64,000 nucleotides of DNA from NCBI GenBank assembly GCA_032716605.1, contig CM064560.1:17896941-17960940 (forward strand). The letters are read 5' to 3'. Below are positions 9,792-18,600 of this stretch, piece after piece. Positions within the stretch are counted from its first letter, which is position 1. The number at the start of each line of letters is the position of its first letter. Source of the DNA: Paralithodes platypus (Eukaryota; Arthropoda; Malacostraca; Decapoda; Lithodidae). The notes beneath the pieces are model-generated. The model saw only the letters and a program-made list of their open reading frames with translations, did not search any database and was not told the DNA's origin. Both the position numbers and the translations under genes were made by a program.

Positions 9792-12700
9792 TGTTTATTC
9801 CAGACACAGAAGATAAATACAGTATAGGGTATATACACTATGACCTAATGGTCCATATCACATACACATCTCGTGAGAGCACAGATCAGATACACAAAAA
9901 TATATTGATAAAGAACCAGTCAAAAAATATACAGCTTGGTCAGGTCAAGTTATTATTTCCGCGGGTTCTTCACCTCCGCACAGCTTCTTGCTTTGTATAA
10001 GGGGACAGTGCGCCCACGTATCGAGTATTGTTCACTTGTATGGGGAGGTTCCACCCATACCACACTTCTCGAATGGATAGAGAGTCAAAAGCGTTTCATC
10101 CCATCAACTCCCTCCCTCTTACTAACTCCCTACAGTATCTTTCTACACGCCATAATGTTGCATGTCTCTCACTCTTCTAATGCTATTACAATAATCAGTG
10201 TTCTTCAGAGCTTTGTCAGTATACCTCCTCCCTTACAGAGAGTGGAGGGCACACATATTTCAATATACTTCCACCCCTACACACATACACACATACAACA
10301 AATCTACGACACTGATGCTGCATGAGGTGAGTTAAGGTCGGTATAAACAGCTGGGTCAGGTCAGGTCACAGGTACACTATGACACTGTTGTATGTGTTAA
10401 GGTCAGTATATACAGATGGGTCAGGTCAGGTCACAGGTACACTATGCCACTGTTGTATGTGTTAAGGTCAGTATATACAGCTGCGTCAGGTCAGGTCACA
10501 GGTACACTATGCCACTGTTGTATGTGTTAAGGTCAGTATATACAGCTGAGTCAGGTCAGGTCACAGGTACAGCTCCCAGGACATGAACCTAGGATGAATG
10601 CTGTGGAGAGCTGGCAGTATATGTAACCATCATAACAGATTAACCCCTTCTGTACCGGCGACAACTATTTTAATTTATTAGCGATATATTTAGACGATTT
10701 GAGATGGATCTGTGGTATTATAAAAGGGTTAAGTGAGCTAGTTTGGAACCTGTTAACCCTTTCAAGATCCAAGACGCATTTCTTTTCTGTGTTCTGGTAA
10801 TTAGTAGACGATTTTATTCAGATTAGGAAGGGTATATGGAAGTCAGAGGGTTGATTGAGATAGTCTTTACCCTTTTAATACCCACATATCCTTCCTAAGC
10901 TGCATAAAATTGTCTAATGATAGCCAAAATAATCTGCTAAAACGCGTCAGAGCTTCAAGGGGTTAATTGCTGGAGGCCCTTTATAAAATTAATAAAATCG
11001 TCTAACAATAGCAAAAATTCAATTAATGGGGTAGTGCTTGGTTTTTGGTCTATATTTTTATTTATCAACATATTTTTAGTTTCCTCGCTAGACCTCCATC
11101 AAACTTTAAAAAAACACCCCCTAGACCCCTTTCAAGATAAGTTTGTACATTTTTCGGTAGAAAAATGTCTCGGACGAAGGCCGTTTCCTTCTAAAATTAG
11201 AGGATCGTTAACGCTCGCCAGTAAAAATCGACACCTAAAGGGCACGAAAATTAAGGTCTAAAAATTGACAACAAAATGGAGCGAAAGGTCTCAAAATCGG
11301 CAAACTAACGGAACGAACGTCTTAAAACCTTAAAATTAACATGCTAAACATGAGGGAGAAGGGGGTCCAGTAAAAACGAGTACTACCCCCTTAAGAAGGA
11401 TATGTGGTGGTATAAAGGGTTACGGGGGTGACCTGCTTTTTGTTATTTCTCTCCTTTTTACGCTTTCTCTGGCTTGTATCCATTCGGCCCCATTCAGCCA
11501 ACTATTTTAAGATGCTTATCCCCATCTAGGTGTCGATTTCTTCCTGGCGAGCCAGCATTATTATATGAAGAAATCCGGCTTCGCCGGAGAAATTTTTCTA
11601 TCGAAAAATGTACAAATTTAGCCTGCTGTCAAACAAAAATAAAAAATATGCTGGCTCGCTACCGCTCACCTGGATGGGGATAAACGTCTTAAAACAGTAG
11701 GCTGAATGGGGCCAAGTGGATACAAGCCAGAGAAAGATAGAAAAGGACAGAACCAAAACAGGTGACCCCCCTTAAGTGAGATAGTTGGAAGCCTGTTATC
11801 CGCTGGAGGCCCTTTATAAAACAGGTGACCCCCCTTAAGTGAGATAGTTGGAAGCCTGTTATCCGCTGGAGGCCCTTTATAAAACAGGTGACCCCCCTTA
11901 AGTGAGATAGTTGGAAGCCTGTTATCCGCTGGAGGCCCTTTATAAAACAGGTGACCCCCCTTAAGTGAGATAGTTGGAAGCCTGTTATCCGCTGGAGGCC
12001 CTTTATAAAACAGGTGACCCCCCTTAAGTGAGATAGTTGGAAGCCTGTTATCCGCTGGAGGCCCTTTATAAAACAGGTGACCCCCCTTAAGTGAGATAGT
12101 TGGAAGCCTGTTATCCGCTGGAGGCCCTTTATAAAACAGGTGCCCCCCCTTAAGTGAGATAGTTGGAAGCCTGTTATCCGCTGGAGGCCCTTTATAAAAT
12201 TAATAAAATCGTCTAATAATAGCCAACATTCAATTGACCACTTGCGAGTTTCGGTCTATAAGGAAGTTGGAGCTGTAGACATCGATAATTAACAGAATGA
12301 TCACCTAAATAACAGTTGTAGTGTTTATATAAATACATAAAACCCAATTCAACATACTTTGTATCCATTAGAAACCTACATTGTATTTCTGAAAATAAAT
12401 AAGCCCCCCCCCCCCCTTAAAGGGAGACGAGTCGCTTTTCTAGACCACCTTCTCCCTCATCTTTAGACCCATTAGTTTGGCAATTTTAAGACCTTTCCTG
12501 TCAATTAGGTCTCTATTTTTTCCTGGCGAGCGATAGCGAGCCTGTAATTTAAGAGGAATCGGCCTTCGGCCAGGACATTTTTCTACCGAAAAATGTACAA
12601 ATTTATCTTGAAAGAGGGTCTATGGGGCTTCATTTTAAGCTTGATGGAGGTCTAGCGAGGAAACTAGAAAAATCATAAACAAATAAAAAAATTGACAAAA

Positions 12701-13892
12701 AGTGAAGGATCTCCCCTTAACCCCTTCCGAACCGATGACGTCCTTTGCATTATATTCTGGCCAGTATTAGACCCTTTTATTCAGCTTGGGACGGACGTCA
12801 ACCCATTAACTCTCTCAATTAATCCATTTAGCTACCACATAATTATCCTTCCTAAGCTTCAGAAAATAGTCTAAATGTTGCTAAAATCAAATAAAAAATA
12901 CGTCACCGGTACAGAAGGGATTAACATATTATTTGTTTTTTTCTGGACCCCCTTCTCCCTCATAGTTTACCCCATTAGATACGAGATTTTAAGACCTTTC
13001 ACCCCATTTCTTTATCAATATTAAGACTTTCCGTGCCATTTAGGTGTCGATTTTTTTGCTGTTGAGCGATAGCGAGCCTGTAATTCAGTGGGAACAGGCA
13101 CATTCTTTTACCAAAAAATTTGCAAATTTATCTCAGAAGGGGTCTTCGGGGCATTTTTTTTTCTCGAATAAAACTAAAATAAATAATAAAATTCCCCCCC
13201 CCCCCCCCCCCCCCTTTTCAAAGGGAGATAGGTTATTTATTAAAGGTCCCCTTCTCCCTCATGTTTAGCCCCATTAGTTTTCAGATTTTAAGATATTTGC
13301 CTCATTATTTTTTTGTTTATTTTTTTTTTAAAGACCTTTTGCCCCTTTTATGTGTCAATATTAAGATCTTTCGTGCTATTTAGGTGTCGATTTTCTTTTC
13401 TTGGCGAACGACAGTGAGCCTGTAATTTTGGAAAAACCGGCCTTTGGCCGGAATATTTTCTACCGAAAAATTTACAAATCAATCTAGAAGGGGGATCTAA
13501 TGAATGTGATTTTATGTTTGATAGAGGTCTAGGGAGGAAACTAGAAAAATAATGAATACATGAAATAAAAAAAAATGAATCAGCCATTGGCCAGGACATT
13601 TTTCTACCAAAAAATGTACAAATTTATCTTGATAGGGGATCTAGGGGGTGTTATTTTAAGCTTGATGGAGGTCTAGCGAGGAAACCAAAAGATATAGGAA
13701 TATATACATAAATAGACCCAAAAAACGAGAATTACCCCCTTAACCTTACTGTTCCTCTTTTTCCAGGGCCCGGGTCAGATGTGTGGTGGGGCCTGGGGCG
13801 AGGAAGGCACATGTGGGGCCGGCTACGAGTGTAAGAAATTCAAGAATCGGTATGGTGAGCCAAACTGGCATGGAACATGCCGTAGAGTGTGA
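8333..13892 (+). CDS. Secreted single IGFBP-domain protein (three exons, 98 residues)
   Basis: Coding sequence join(8333-8379, 9037-9160, 13767-13892); both introns have GT...AG ends. Residues 1-19 are a signal peptide (basic start, then FIVLMTVFVA). The mature part has 12 cysteines (22, 25, 32, 40, 49, 51, 52, 55, 63, 73, 79, 95), including VCGCCTECAK at 48-57 and MCGGAWGEEGTCGAGYEC at 62-79. That is the full IGFBP N-domain pattern with its GCGCCxxC-type core. Family knowledge: such single-domain secreted proteins (SIBD type) occur in arthropods and are linked to insulin-like ligand binding or immunity; this protein's function is inferred only. The reading is conserved across splice junctions with no stop, arguing for a working gene. 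The last residues are GTCRRV. Confidence 0.9.
8763..8891. repeat. Inverted repeat with tRNA T-arm-like arms
   Basis: Arms 8763-8811 and 8846-8891 are nearly perfect reverse complements (AATACTCCCAGCCGGGAT... against ...ATCCCGGCTGGGAGTATT) around a 34-nt loop. The right arm contains GGTTCGATCCC, the sequence of a tRNA T-arm and pol III B box. It is flanked on both sides by (AT)n. It could be a small foldback transposon or tRNA-derived; no A box is obvious. Confidence 0.75.
8935..9017. repeat. (AT)n microsatellite
   Basis: Alternating TA repeats, broken by TACAGTATA and TACTGTATA interruptions that make the tract palindromic. It ends about 19 bp before the 3' splice site of intron 1. Confidence 0.9.
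9037..9160 (+). CDS. IGFBP-domain gene, coding exon 2
   Basis: 124 nt; completes the split serine and encodes VTSLSCLPCDDERTSC through VCGCCTECAK, eight of the twelve cysteines and the diagnostic CGCC core. The donor is AAG|GTCAGT at 9161 (phase 0). Confidence 0.9.
9391..9737 (-). mobile_element. 5'-truncated LINE (LINE-Y) with (TAGA)n tail
   Basis: The minus strand encodes RT-distal residues including VNSFKYLGSVLSKDGTMDEE, a block widely seen after the RT core of LINE ORF2s. The 3' end reads CGGCGTCAGGCAATAGATAGA, the same end as the tiny insertion at 44238-44278. The 5' end is truncated near 9737, next to an (AAT)n tract. Confidence 0.75.
9741..9935 (-). mobile_element. (AAT)n tract and probable 3' end of another LINE
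   Basis: About 17 AAT units (9741-9790) followed by TTGTTTATTCCAG. On the minus strand that is a GGAATAAACAA end with an (ATT)n tail, the common form of CR1/Jockey-like LINE tails. The rest (to about 9935) shows no coding frame. Confidence 0.4.
9936..10318 (+). pseudogene. LINE-X ORF2 C-terminal fragment
   Basis: Encodes FFTSAQLLALYKGTVRPRIE and YCSLVWGG, then, after a frame change, RHNVACLSLFYRYYNNQCSS. The same blocks in the same order occur at 19598-20120 and on the minus strand at 60010-60400, so all belong to one LINE family. It is broken by frameshifts. Confidence 0.75.
10331..10573. repeat. 65-bp tandem repeat, about 3.7 copies
   Basis: The unit contains GTTAAGGTCAGTATATACAG and GTCAGGTCAGGTCACAGGTA. 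The GGTACACTAT word ends at 10380, 10445 and 10510, giving an exact 65-bp period. It lies within intron 2 of the IGFBP-domain gene. Confidence 0.9.
10757..10962. mobile_element. TTAA-flanked MITE, family 3
   Basis: 206 bp between TTAA at 10753-10756 and 10963-10966. Inverted ends: CCCTTTCAAGATCCAAGACGC at the left and GCGTCAGAGCTTCAAGGGG at the right. A shared interior (TTATTCAGATTAGGAAGG, CCTTCCTAAGCTGCA) recurs at 12721 and 51702. The 63-bp repeat downstream preserves what looks like the same site without the insertion. Confidence 0.8.
11027..11390 (+). mobile_element. TTAA-flanked MITE, family 2
   Basis: 364 bp between TTAA at 11023-11026 and 11391-11394. Ends TGGGGTAGTGCTTGGTTTTT and AAAAACGAGTACTACCCCC are inverted repeats. 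The interior has the family hallmark TTTTTCGGTAGAAAAATGTC next to a CGGACGAAGGCCG-like palindrome. Non-coding, within intron 2. Confidence 0.85.
11424..11771. mobile_element. Palindromic (foldback) variant of MITE family 2
   Basis: The two halves are reverse complements: GGGGGTGACCTG...CTTTCTCTGGCTTGTATCCA...CCCCATTCAGCC at the left and GGCTGAATGGGGCC...TGGATACAAGCCAGAGAAAG...CAGGTGACCCCCC at the right. The middle has family-2 words (TAGGTGTCGATTT, CGAAAAATGTACAAATTTA). The right flank is TTAA; the left is TTAC, probably a mutated TTAA. Confidence 0.75.
11758..12198. repeat. 63-bp tandem repeat, seven copies
   Basis: Seven near-identical 63-bp units start at 11758, 11821, 11884, 11947, 12010, 12073 and 12136. 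Each unit has ACAGGTGACCCCCCTTAAGT then GAGATAGTTGGAAGCCTGTT and ends GGCCCTTTATAAA. The unit joins the right end of the foldback MITE to its flank, so the array was amplified across the insertion border. Confidence 0.95.
12231..12400 (-). mobile_element. MITE family 6, truncated copy
   Basis: Starts CAATTGACCACTTGCGAGTT and TATAAGGAAGTTGGAGCTGT, then aligns with the reverse complement of 60541-60770 up to about 12400, where the second terminal repeat is missing and a C run with a family-2 MITE begins. Confidence 0.7.
12421..12716 (-). mobile_element. TTAA-flanked MITE, family 2
   Basis: Lies between TTAA 12417-12420 and 12717-12720. Ends AGGGAGACGAGTCGCTTTTCT and AAAAAGTGAAGGATCTCCCC are inverted repeats. 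The interior is collinear with the reverse complement of 11027-11390, including CATTTTTCTACCGAAAAATG and the GGCCTTCGGCC palindrome. It is preceded by a run of 14 C. Confidence 0.8.
12721..12920. mobile_element. TTAA-flanked MITE, family 3
   Basis: 200 bp with inverted ends CCCCTTCCGAACCGATGACG and CGTCACCGGTACAGAAGGGA, bounded by TTAA at 12717-12720 and 12921-12924. The left TTAA also serves as the right border of the family-2 MITE. Confidence 0.85.
12925..13739 (-). mobile_element. Cluster of three degenerate MITE family 2 copies
   Basis: Family-2 words (CCTTCTCCCTCAT, TTAGGTGTCGATTTT, CGATAGCGAGCCTGTAATT, TTTTCTACC(A/G)AAAAA) recur about every 300 bp. Copies span roughly 12925-13213, 13216-13570 and 13578-13739 (half copy). 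A C run of about 20 separates the first two. The last ends AAAAACGAGAATTACCCCC then TTAA at 13740-13743. Confidence 0.65.
13740..13766 (+). promoter_or_regulatory. 3' splice site of intron 2 abutting a MITE
   Basis: TTAACCTTACTGTTCCTCTTTTTCCAG: a clear polypyrimidine tract and AG just before exon 3. The TTAA is the MITE target site, and TTAAC fits the yUnAy branch-point consensus, so the insertion border may supply or adjoin the branch point. That last step is inference. Confidence 0.7.
13767..13892 (+). CDS. IGFBP-domain gene, coding exon 3 and stop
   Basis: Encodes GPGQMCGGAWGEEGTCGAGY then ECKKFKN, ending GTCRRV, with TGA at 13890-13892. It supplies the last four cysteines. The stop region ATGCCGTAGAGTGTGATG is also part of the repeat unit of the minisatellite that follows. 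Confidence 0.9.
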   Translation, partial: GPGQMCGGAWGEEGTCGAGYECKKFKNRYGEPNWHGTCRRV

Positions 13893-14795
13893 TGCTAATG
13901 GGGTTCTAAAGGGGAGAAAATATGCTGCAGAGTGTGATGCTATTGGGGTCAAAACGGGGAGAAAATATGCTGCAGTGTGATGCTATTGGGGTCAAAACGG
14001 GGAGAAAATATGCTGCAGAGTGTGATGCTATTGGGGTCAAAACGGGGAGAAAATATGCTGCAGTGTGATGCTATTGGGGTCAAAACGGGGAGAAAATATG
14101 CTGCAGAGTGTGATGCTATTGGGGTCAAAACGGGGAGAAAATATGCTGCAGAGTGTGATGCTAATGGGGTCAAAACGGGGAGAAAATATGCTGCAGAGTG
14201 TGATGCTATTGGGGTCAAAACGGGGAGAAAATATGCTGCAGAGTGTGATGCTATTGGGGTCAAAACAGGGAGAAAATATGCCGTAGAGTGTGATGTTAAA
14301 GGGGTCCTAACGGGGAGAAAATATGCTGCAGAGTGTGATGCTATTGGGGTCAAAACGGGGAGAAAATATGCTGCAGAGTGTGATGCTATTGGGGTCAAAA
14401 CGGGGAGAAAATATGCTGCAGAGTGTGATGCTATTGGGGTCAAAACGGGGAGAAAATATGCCGTAGAGTGTGATGTTAAAGGGGTCCTAACGGGGAGAAA
14501 ATATGCTGCAGAGTGTGATGCTATTGGGGTCAAAACAGGGAGAAAATATGCCGTAGAGTGTGATGTTAAAGGGGTCCTAACGGGGAGAAAATATGCTGCA
14601 GAGTGTGATGCTATTGGGGTCAAAACAGGGAGAAAATATGCCGTAGAGTGTGATGTTAAAGGGGTCCTAACGGGGAGAAAATATGCTGCAGAGTGTGATG
14701 CTATTGGAGTCAAAATGGGGAGAAAATATACTGAAGAGTGTGATGCTAAAGGGGTCCTAACGGGGAGAGAGGGAAGAGGACGTAGAGTGATGCTA
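13875..14795. repeat. 45-bp minisatellite derived from the 3' end of exon 3
   Basis: About 20 units. Common form: TGCTGCAGAGTGTGATGCTA then TTGGGGTCAAAACGGGGAGA; variants carry ATGCCGTAGAGTGTGATGTT and GGGGTCCTAACGGGG. Two units (near 13973 and 14062) lack AG and are 43 bp. The variant GCCGTAGAGTGTGATG matches the coding end of exon 3, so the array appears seeded by the gene's terminal codons. Because 45 is divisible by 3, long frames stay open on both strands without being genes. Confidence 0.95.
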
Positions 14796-14839
14796 AAGAG
14801 ATCCTAACTTCAGCCTTTATATTAGGGTTGCACAATATG

Positions 14840-14845
14840 AATAAA
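14840..14845 (+). terminator. Candidate polyadenylation signal of the IGFBP-domain gene
   Basis: AATAAA is the first canonical signal after the stop; the minisatellite has none. If used, the 3' UTR would be about 950 nt and consist almost entirely of the 45-bp repeat. Confidence 0.5.
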
Positions 14846-14861
14846 CATAAGCTTGGTTTTC

Positions 14862-14995
14862 TTCTATTAATTTTCAGTCCTACCTTAACCTTAAGGCCTT
14901 CTCTGTTTAAATGTTCCATCATTAGCTGTAATTCTTCTTCCGAGTCCCTGAAAAGAACTGTTATGCCACGTTTTTCAAGAAACGTGAGACAATCT
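14862..14995 (-). pseudogene. LINE RT fragment
   Basis: On the minus strand the frame reads LEKRGITVLFRDSEEELQ, then MMEHLNREGLKV and GLKINRRK. This is the stretch after the RT catalytic box in RTE/CR1-like LINEs, where (S/E)EEL, LN...S and VGLKIN are conserved. Only about 45 codons remain. Confidence 0.65.
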
Positions 14996-16720
14996 GATTG
15001 AGATTTCCAACTTAGGAATCAGAATTCATCATCAACTTAAGTACCCCTTCACTTGGTGAGGACTGGCCTTAATTCTCTTAATCAACACAATAGTAATAAG
15101 CAATGGACGCAAAACACACAGGTAAAGGATATACAGGTTTTATTCCTTAACTGCTAGGGTACAATCTCAATATGTCTCTGGAGAAATAAGCATAGTAATC
15201 ATATACAAATAAAATAATAACAATGTTACTAATGAACATATAAACAATAACATACAGAGATGATAAGTCTCAAATCACAAGAAATAAAGTCCTGAAATAA
15301 ATATGCAAAAGCTTTCAAATATGGCTTGAATACAAGTAAATAATAGTTACTGCGATCTTGGAAATGTAGTACTGATAAGTATGGCAAATAGGACGATATT
15401 TAATCTCAAAACGAACAATAAGTTAATACAACTTGAATAAGTATTTAAACTGTAATAACTCAATGAGTAATAAGTATGAAAGATAAATTCATAAAAGTAG
15501 AATAATTAAATTAGTCAACTATATGTGACTGAGGAAGCAATTAACTCTGCGACGAAACTTTCACTATTGGATCTGTACCCAAATAATATGTAGCGCATAA
15601 ACTTAGGTCTGACGAAGTGTTCGAGATTTACGTGTAAGTGTATGTCTTTATAACCGGACAAATATATATACAAGATTTACGTGTAAGTGTATGTCTTTAT
15701 AACCGGACAAATATATATATATTTCCAAGCCGAAGAATACAGGAGCTTGAATTCGAGGAAGTATGTAAATATTTTCCACACGATAGAGTATGTATTGTTC
15801 TCCCGAATTGGAGCAACGGATAGAAAATAAAGAAGGTAAGAAGGGAAAATCTTCTGTCTGACGTTAATATATGAACCTTGACATACCTAAGTCTAAACCT
15901 GCACTGTAATCATTGTTACCATTACGAACAAGGAAAAGCACTTAAAGGATTTCGTAGAGAGTGGGAGCACTGGTAGAACAAATTTTGAGCACACTGGAGT
16001 TGAAGCACGGGTTATCTTGTTCTTGACTACAGGGGCACTGAGATGATCATACTTCCCAACTAGGTTCAGGCCCAAACAATTCCAAGATACGTTCTGCTTG
16101 GCTCTTTCGCACACTCATCTTAGTGAGACTCACAATACCACTATCCATACTGAACCTGGGGGATGAAACTTATAAAGGATCCCCTGCACTCGGTAAACAC
16201 AAAGTCTTTCCGGGCTCAGGTGGACAGTTAGAATTATTACTGTCCTGAATCTCGATAGAGTACTTCAATACAAATCCAAGCTTAAGGGGCTTGGGCAGAC
16301 TTGCACTACTTGTACTAAGTTCTTGATCTGTGACAAACTTTTCCTGGAATGATAGCGAGGCTAGTTACTTGAACTCTGTCCCACTTTTGTTGGTGCTGTC
16401 AGAGATCGGATCAAAAGGCCTACCTTGTATTTGATCATGTGGTTCTGTCTTGGTCCCATTTTTGTTGGTGCAGACCCTGATTGAACTATTCTGTCCCACT
16501 TTTGTTGGTGCAGTCAGCGAATAAAGAATTCACTTCTTCACAATAACCAATGTTATTCCTTCTCCTTTCTAACTTAGGAGTATCGATATCAGAACCAAAA
16601 ATATGGTTTAACCCAGCAGACTGATTGCTTGATTCTACTTTGTTCAGCTCGCATATAGTGACTGTTTTTGTAGACATTCTGGTTGCCCGGTTTTGGGGCA
16701 AGAGGGGCATGTGTGACACC
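14996..16720 (-). repeat. Non-coding stretch, possibly a solo LTR on the minus strand
   Basis: No convincing gene. On the minus strand there is a TATA-like TTTATAAG near 16170, and GGAATAAAACC near 15135-15145 could be a polyadenylation signal about 1 kb downstream, an LTR-like layout. Three degenerate copies of a CCCA(C/T)TTTTGTTGGTGC motif lie at 16380-16515. Neither matching ends nor a target duplication were found, so this is tentative. Confidence 0.25.
15624..15720. repeat. 50-bp direct repeat, two copies
   Basis: GATTTACGTGTAAGTGTATG followed by TCTTTATAACCGGACAAATA occurs at 15624 and again at 15674, each ending in a short (AT)n tract. Confidence 0.9.
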
Positions 16721-17167
16721 TGGCTTTGTGTGCTTTCATGGAGCCAGTTGCACTAGGGGTTATTTGTACTTGGGATTTATGTTGGGGTATAGTGAATGCA
16801 TGGATATCACTTTGGCACTTGTTTTGTTCGGGATATGAGGGATGTTTGCACAGGGCATGTGAGGCTGTTCTGCTATTTCTGGCCTGTTTAGTTCTTTATC
16901 ATATGCACTCTTATGGTATGTTAACACTGGTTTTAAATATTTATTCTGCATTTCGGTGTGCACTTCACTATGTAGTTGGTAGTCTATTGAGGCACATGGT
17001 TGAGGTTGATGGTTAACTTGCATAGCGTTGCTGAAGTTGTGTGTGTAGAATGCGGCCAAGTGGTGATACATACATACATACATACATAACATTTTAAGAC
17101 TGAGTGCTCCACACACACATGCAGTTTCAGTCTCTTGTGTTTAATGGCAGCATTTCAGGCAACCCTA
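16721..17167. other. Unassigned stretch with a CATA microsatellite
   Basis: Open frames of 96 and 118 codons overlap on opposite strands here, but neither has recognisable motifs. A (CATA)n tract lies at 17070-17090. Confidence 0.4.
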
Positions 17168-17171
17168 TTAA

Positions 17172-17401
17172 TCCGGGAGCTGCGGGAAGACTCTTAAGAG
17201 GTTCTACTGGGCGAATGTGGGCAAGACTCTTAAGATCCAAGGCATAAAAAGAAACTTTTAAAACACCCCAGTGGCACTCAAAAAAATCAATTTGTGTTTA
17301 GGTGAGATAATTTCCCTCCATTACTTGATACCACTCCTACACATGTGTCCCAACCCCCCTTTTCCCCTCCTCCTCAATTATCAGGTATTTTCTCTATTTA
17401 T
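17172..17401 (-). mobile_element. MITE family 1, reverse orientation, cut by DIRS-2
   Basis: After TTAA at 17168-17171 it reads TCCGGGAGCTGCGGGAAGAC, a paired CTCTTAAG, a GGCA...CTTTTAAAACACCCCAGTGG tract and CTCCTCAATTATCAGGTATT. These are the reverse complement of the right half of the family-1 copies. It stops where the DIRS-like terminal sequence begins (17402). Confidence 0.55.
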
Positions 17402-18600
17402 TAGTGGCCCCTTCATCATTGACGATATGCCTTATACAGTAATGGCACTCTTCAAACCCATGCGTCAGCTATTTGAAATACCCGCCACAGAGAGACAGAG
17501 AGACCAACATCGTAAGGGTACGCTAATTCACTTATGAAATCGTCCTTATGATCGGGAGCTCACTACGAAAAAACATTGTAAAAAATAATAAAAGGAAATT
17601 TACATTAGAACTGCTAAAAGCTAGGCTTCCCATCGAGTGGATGTTTGCCCGCAGACGCTGATCCCTCCAGCATCATTCCTCCTTCCCTCTCTGTGGCTCG
17701 TTGCCGACGGACGTGAGAACCCCGCCCTGTCTTCATTCGGGATTCTTCCGTCTCCTAGTGAGTCTTTTGCTCATTTGTATTATCCGAGATGTTTAAGAAT
17801 AGGTTTAGATTAGACAGGTTGGGCATCAGCATTGGTATGACCCACAGGAGTGTGTTACTATAGGGTGTTTTTGAGTTGGCGTCCCCTCGTCCGACTATGG
17901 ACGCGGCCGCCATTGTTTATTATTGTTATTTCTCTGCTCTCAGGTTAGCCTATCTAGTTATTAAGAAGGCTTTTTTGATGCAGGGCTATGTTTTTCTGCT
18001 ACCCTTCTGGTAGGTTTAACATTTTTGTGGTCATCGGCAGACACTATAGCTTAAGAGTTGCTTCACGTGGTGAAGAACTTTCTATAGGGTGCTTCGTCGT
18101 CCCTTCAATGCGCGCATGTCGTCGTGATGAGGTTGGCTACTGGATCTTCCCTGGAGGTAAGAGTTTTCGCTGTGTCGTTGTGCTGCTTGCCCTAGGCCTC
18201 GTGGCTAGCCTATGGTAGGGGTTGTTTATGGCTAGGATGCATTATTATTATTACTCTGTGTATTGTAATATTTGTAGCCATAATTGGGATCTGCCTTGCT
18301 TAGGCCAATCGGCTTTCTGCAGACTCCCATTTTCTTATGTTCTTTCTTATGTTCTTAAGATGTGACCTTCCTTTTCATTTCAAAGTGTTATTAATGAAAG
18401 GAGGGGGTCAGGAGACGTCCTGGCATATATTATTATGTATGTTGTGTTGGTCTATCTCGTTGCAAACGAGTTAGAAAACACAAAGGGCTTGGCTCAACTC
18501 TTCCGGCGGGTAATAGCCGAGTAACGGCGGGCTGGAGTAACGTTTCAGCGATCCCGATCGTGGTCGGAGTACCACTACAATTCCCGGCGGAAGAGAAGGC

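Noticed and set aside
10331..12198. Tandem arrays (65-bp and 63-bp) as possible CRISPR
   Set aside because: Units abut directly with no unique spacers, and the setting is an animal intron.
13949..14807. Long open frames (254 and 276 codons) on both strands of the 45-bp repeat
   Set aside because: They exist only because the unit is a multiple of three; the protein is a pure 15-residue repeat and the host gene stops at 13892.
16726..17116. Overlapping 96- and 118-codon frames on opposite strands
   Set aside because: No domain or compositional signal; overlapping frames in unassigned DNA.
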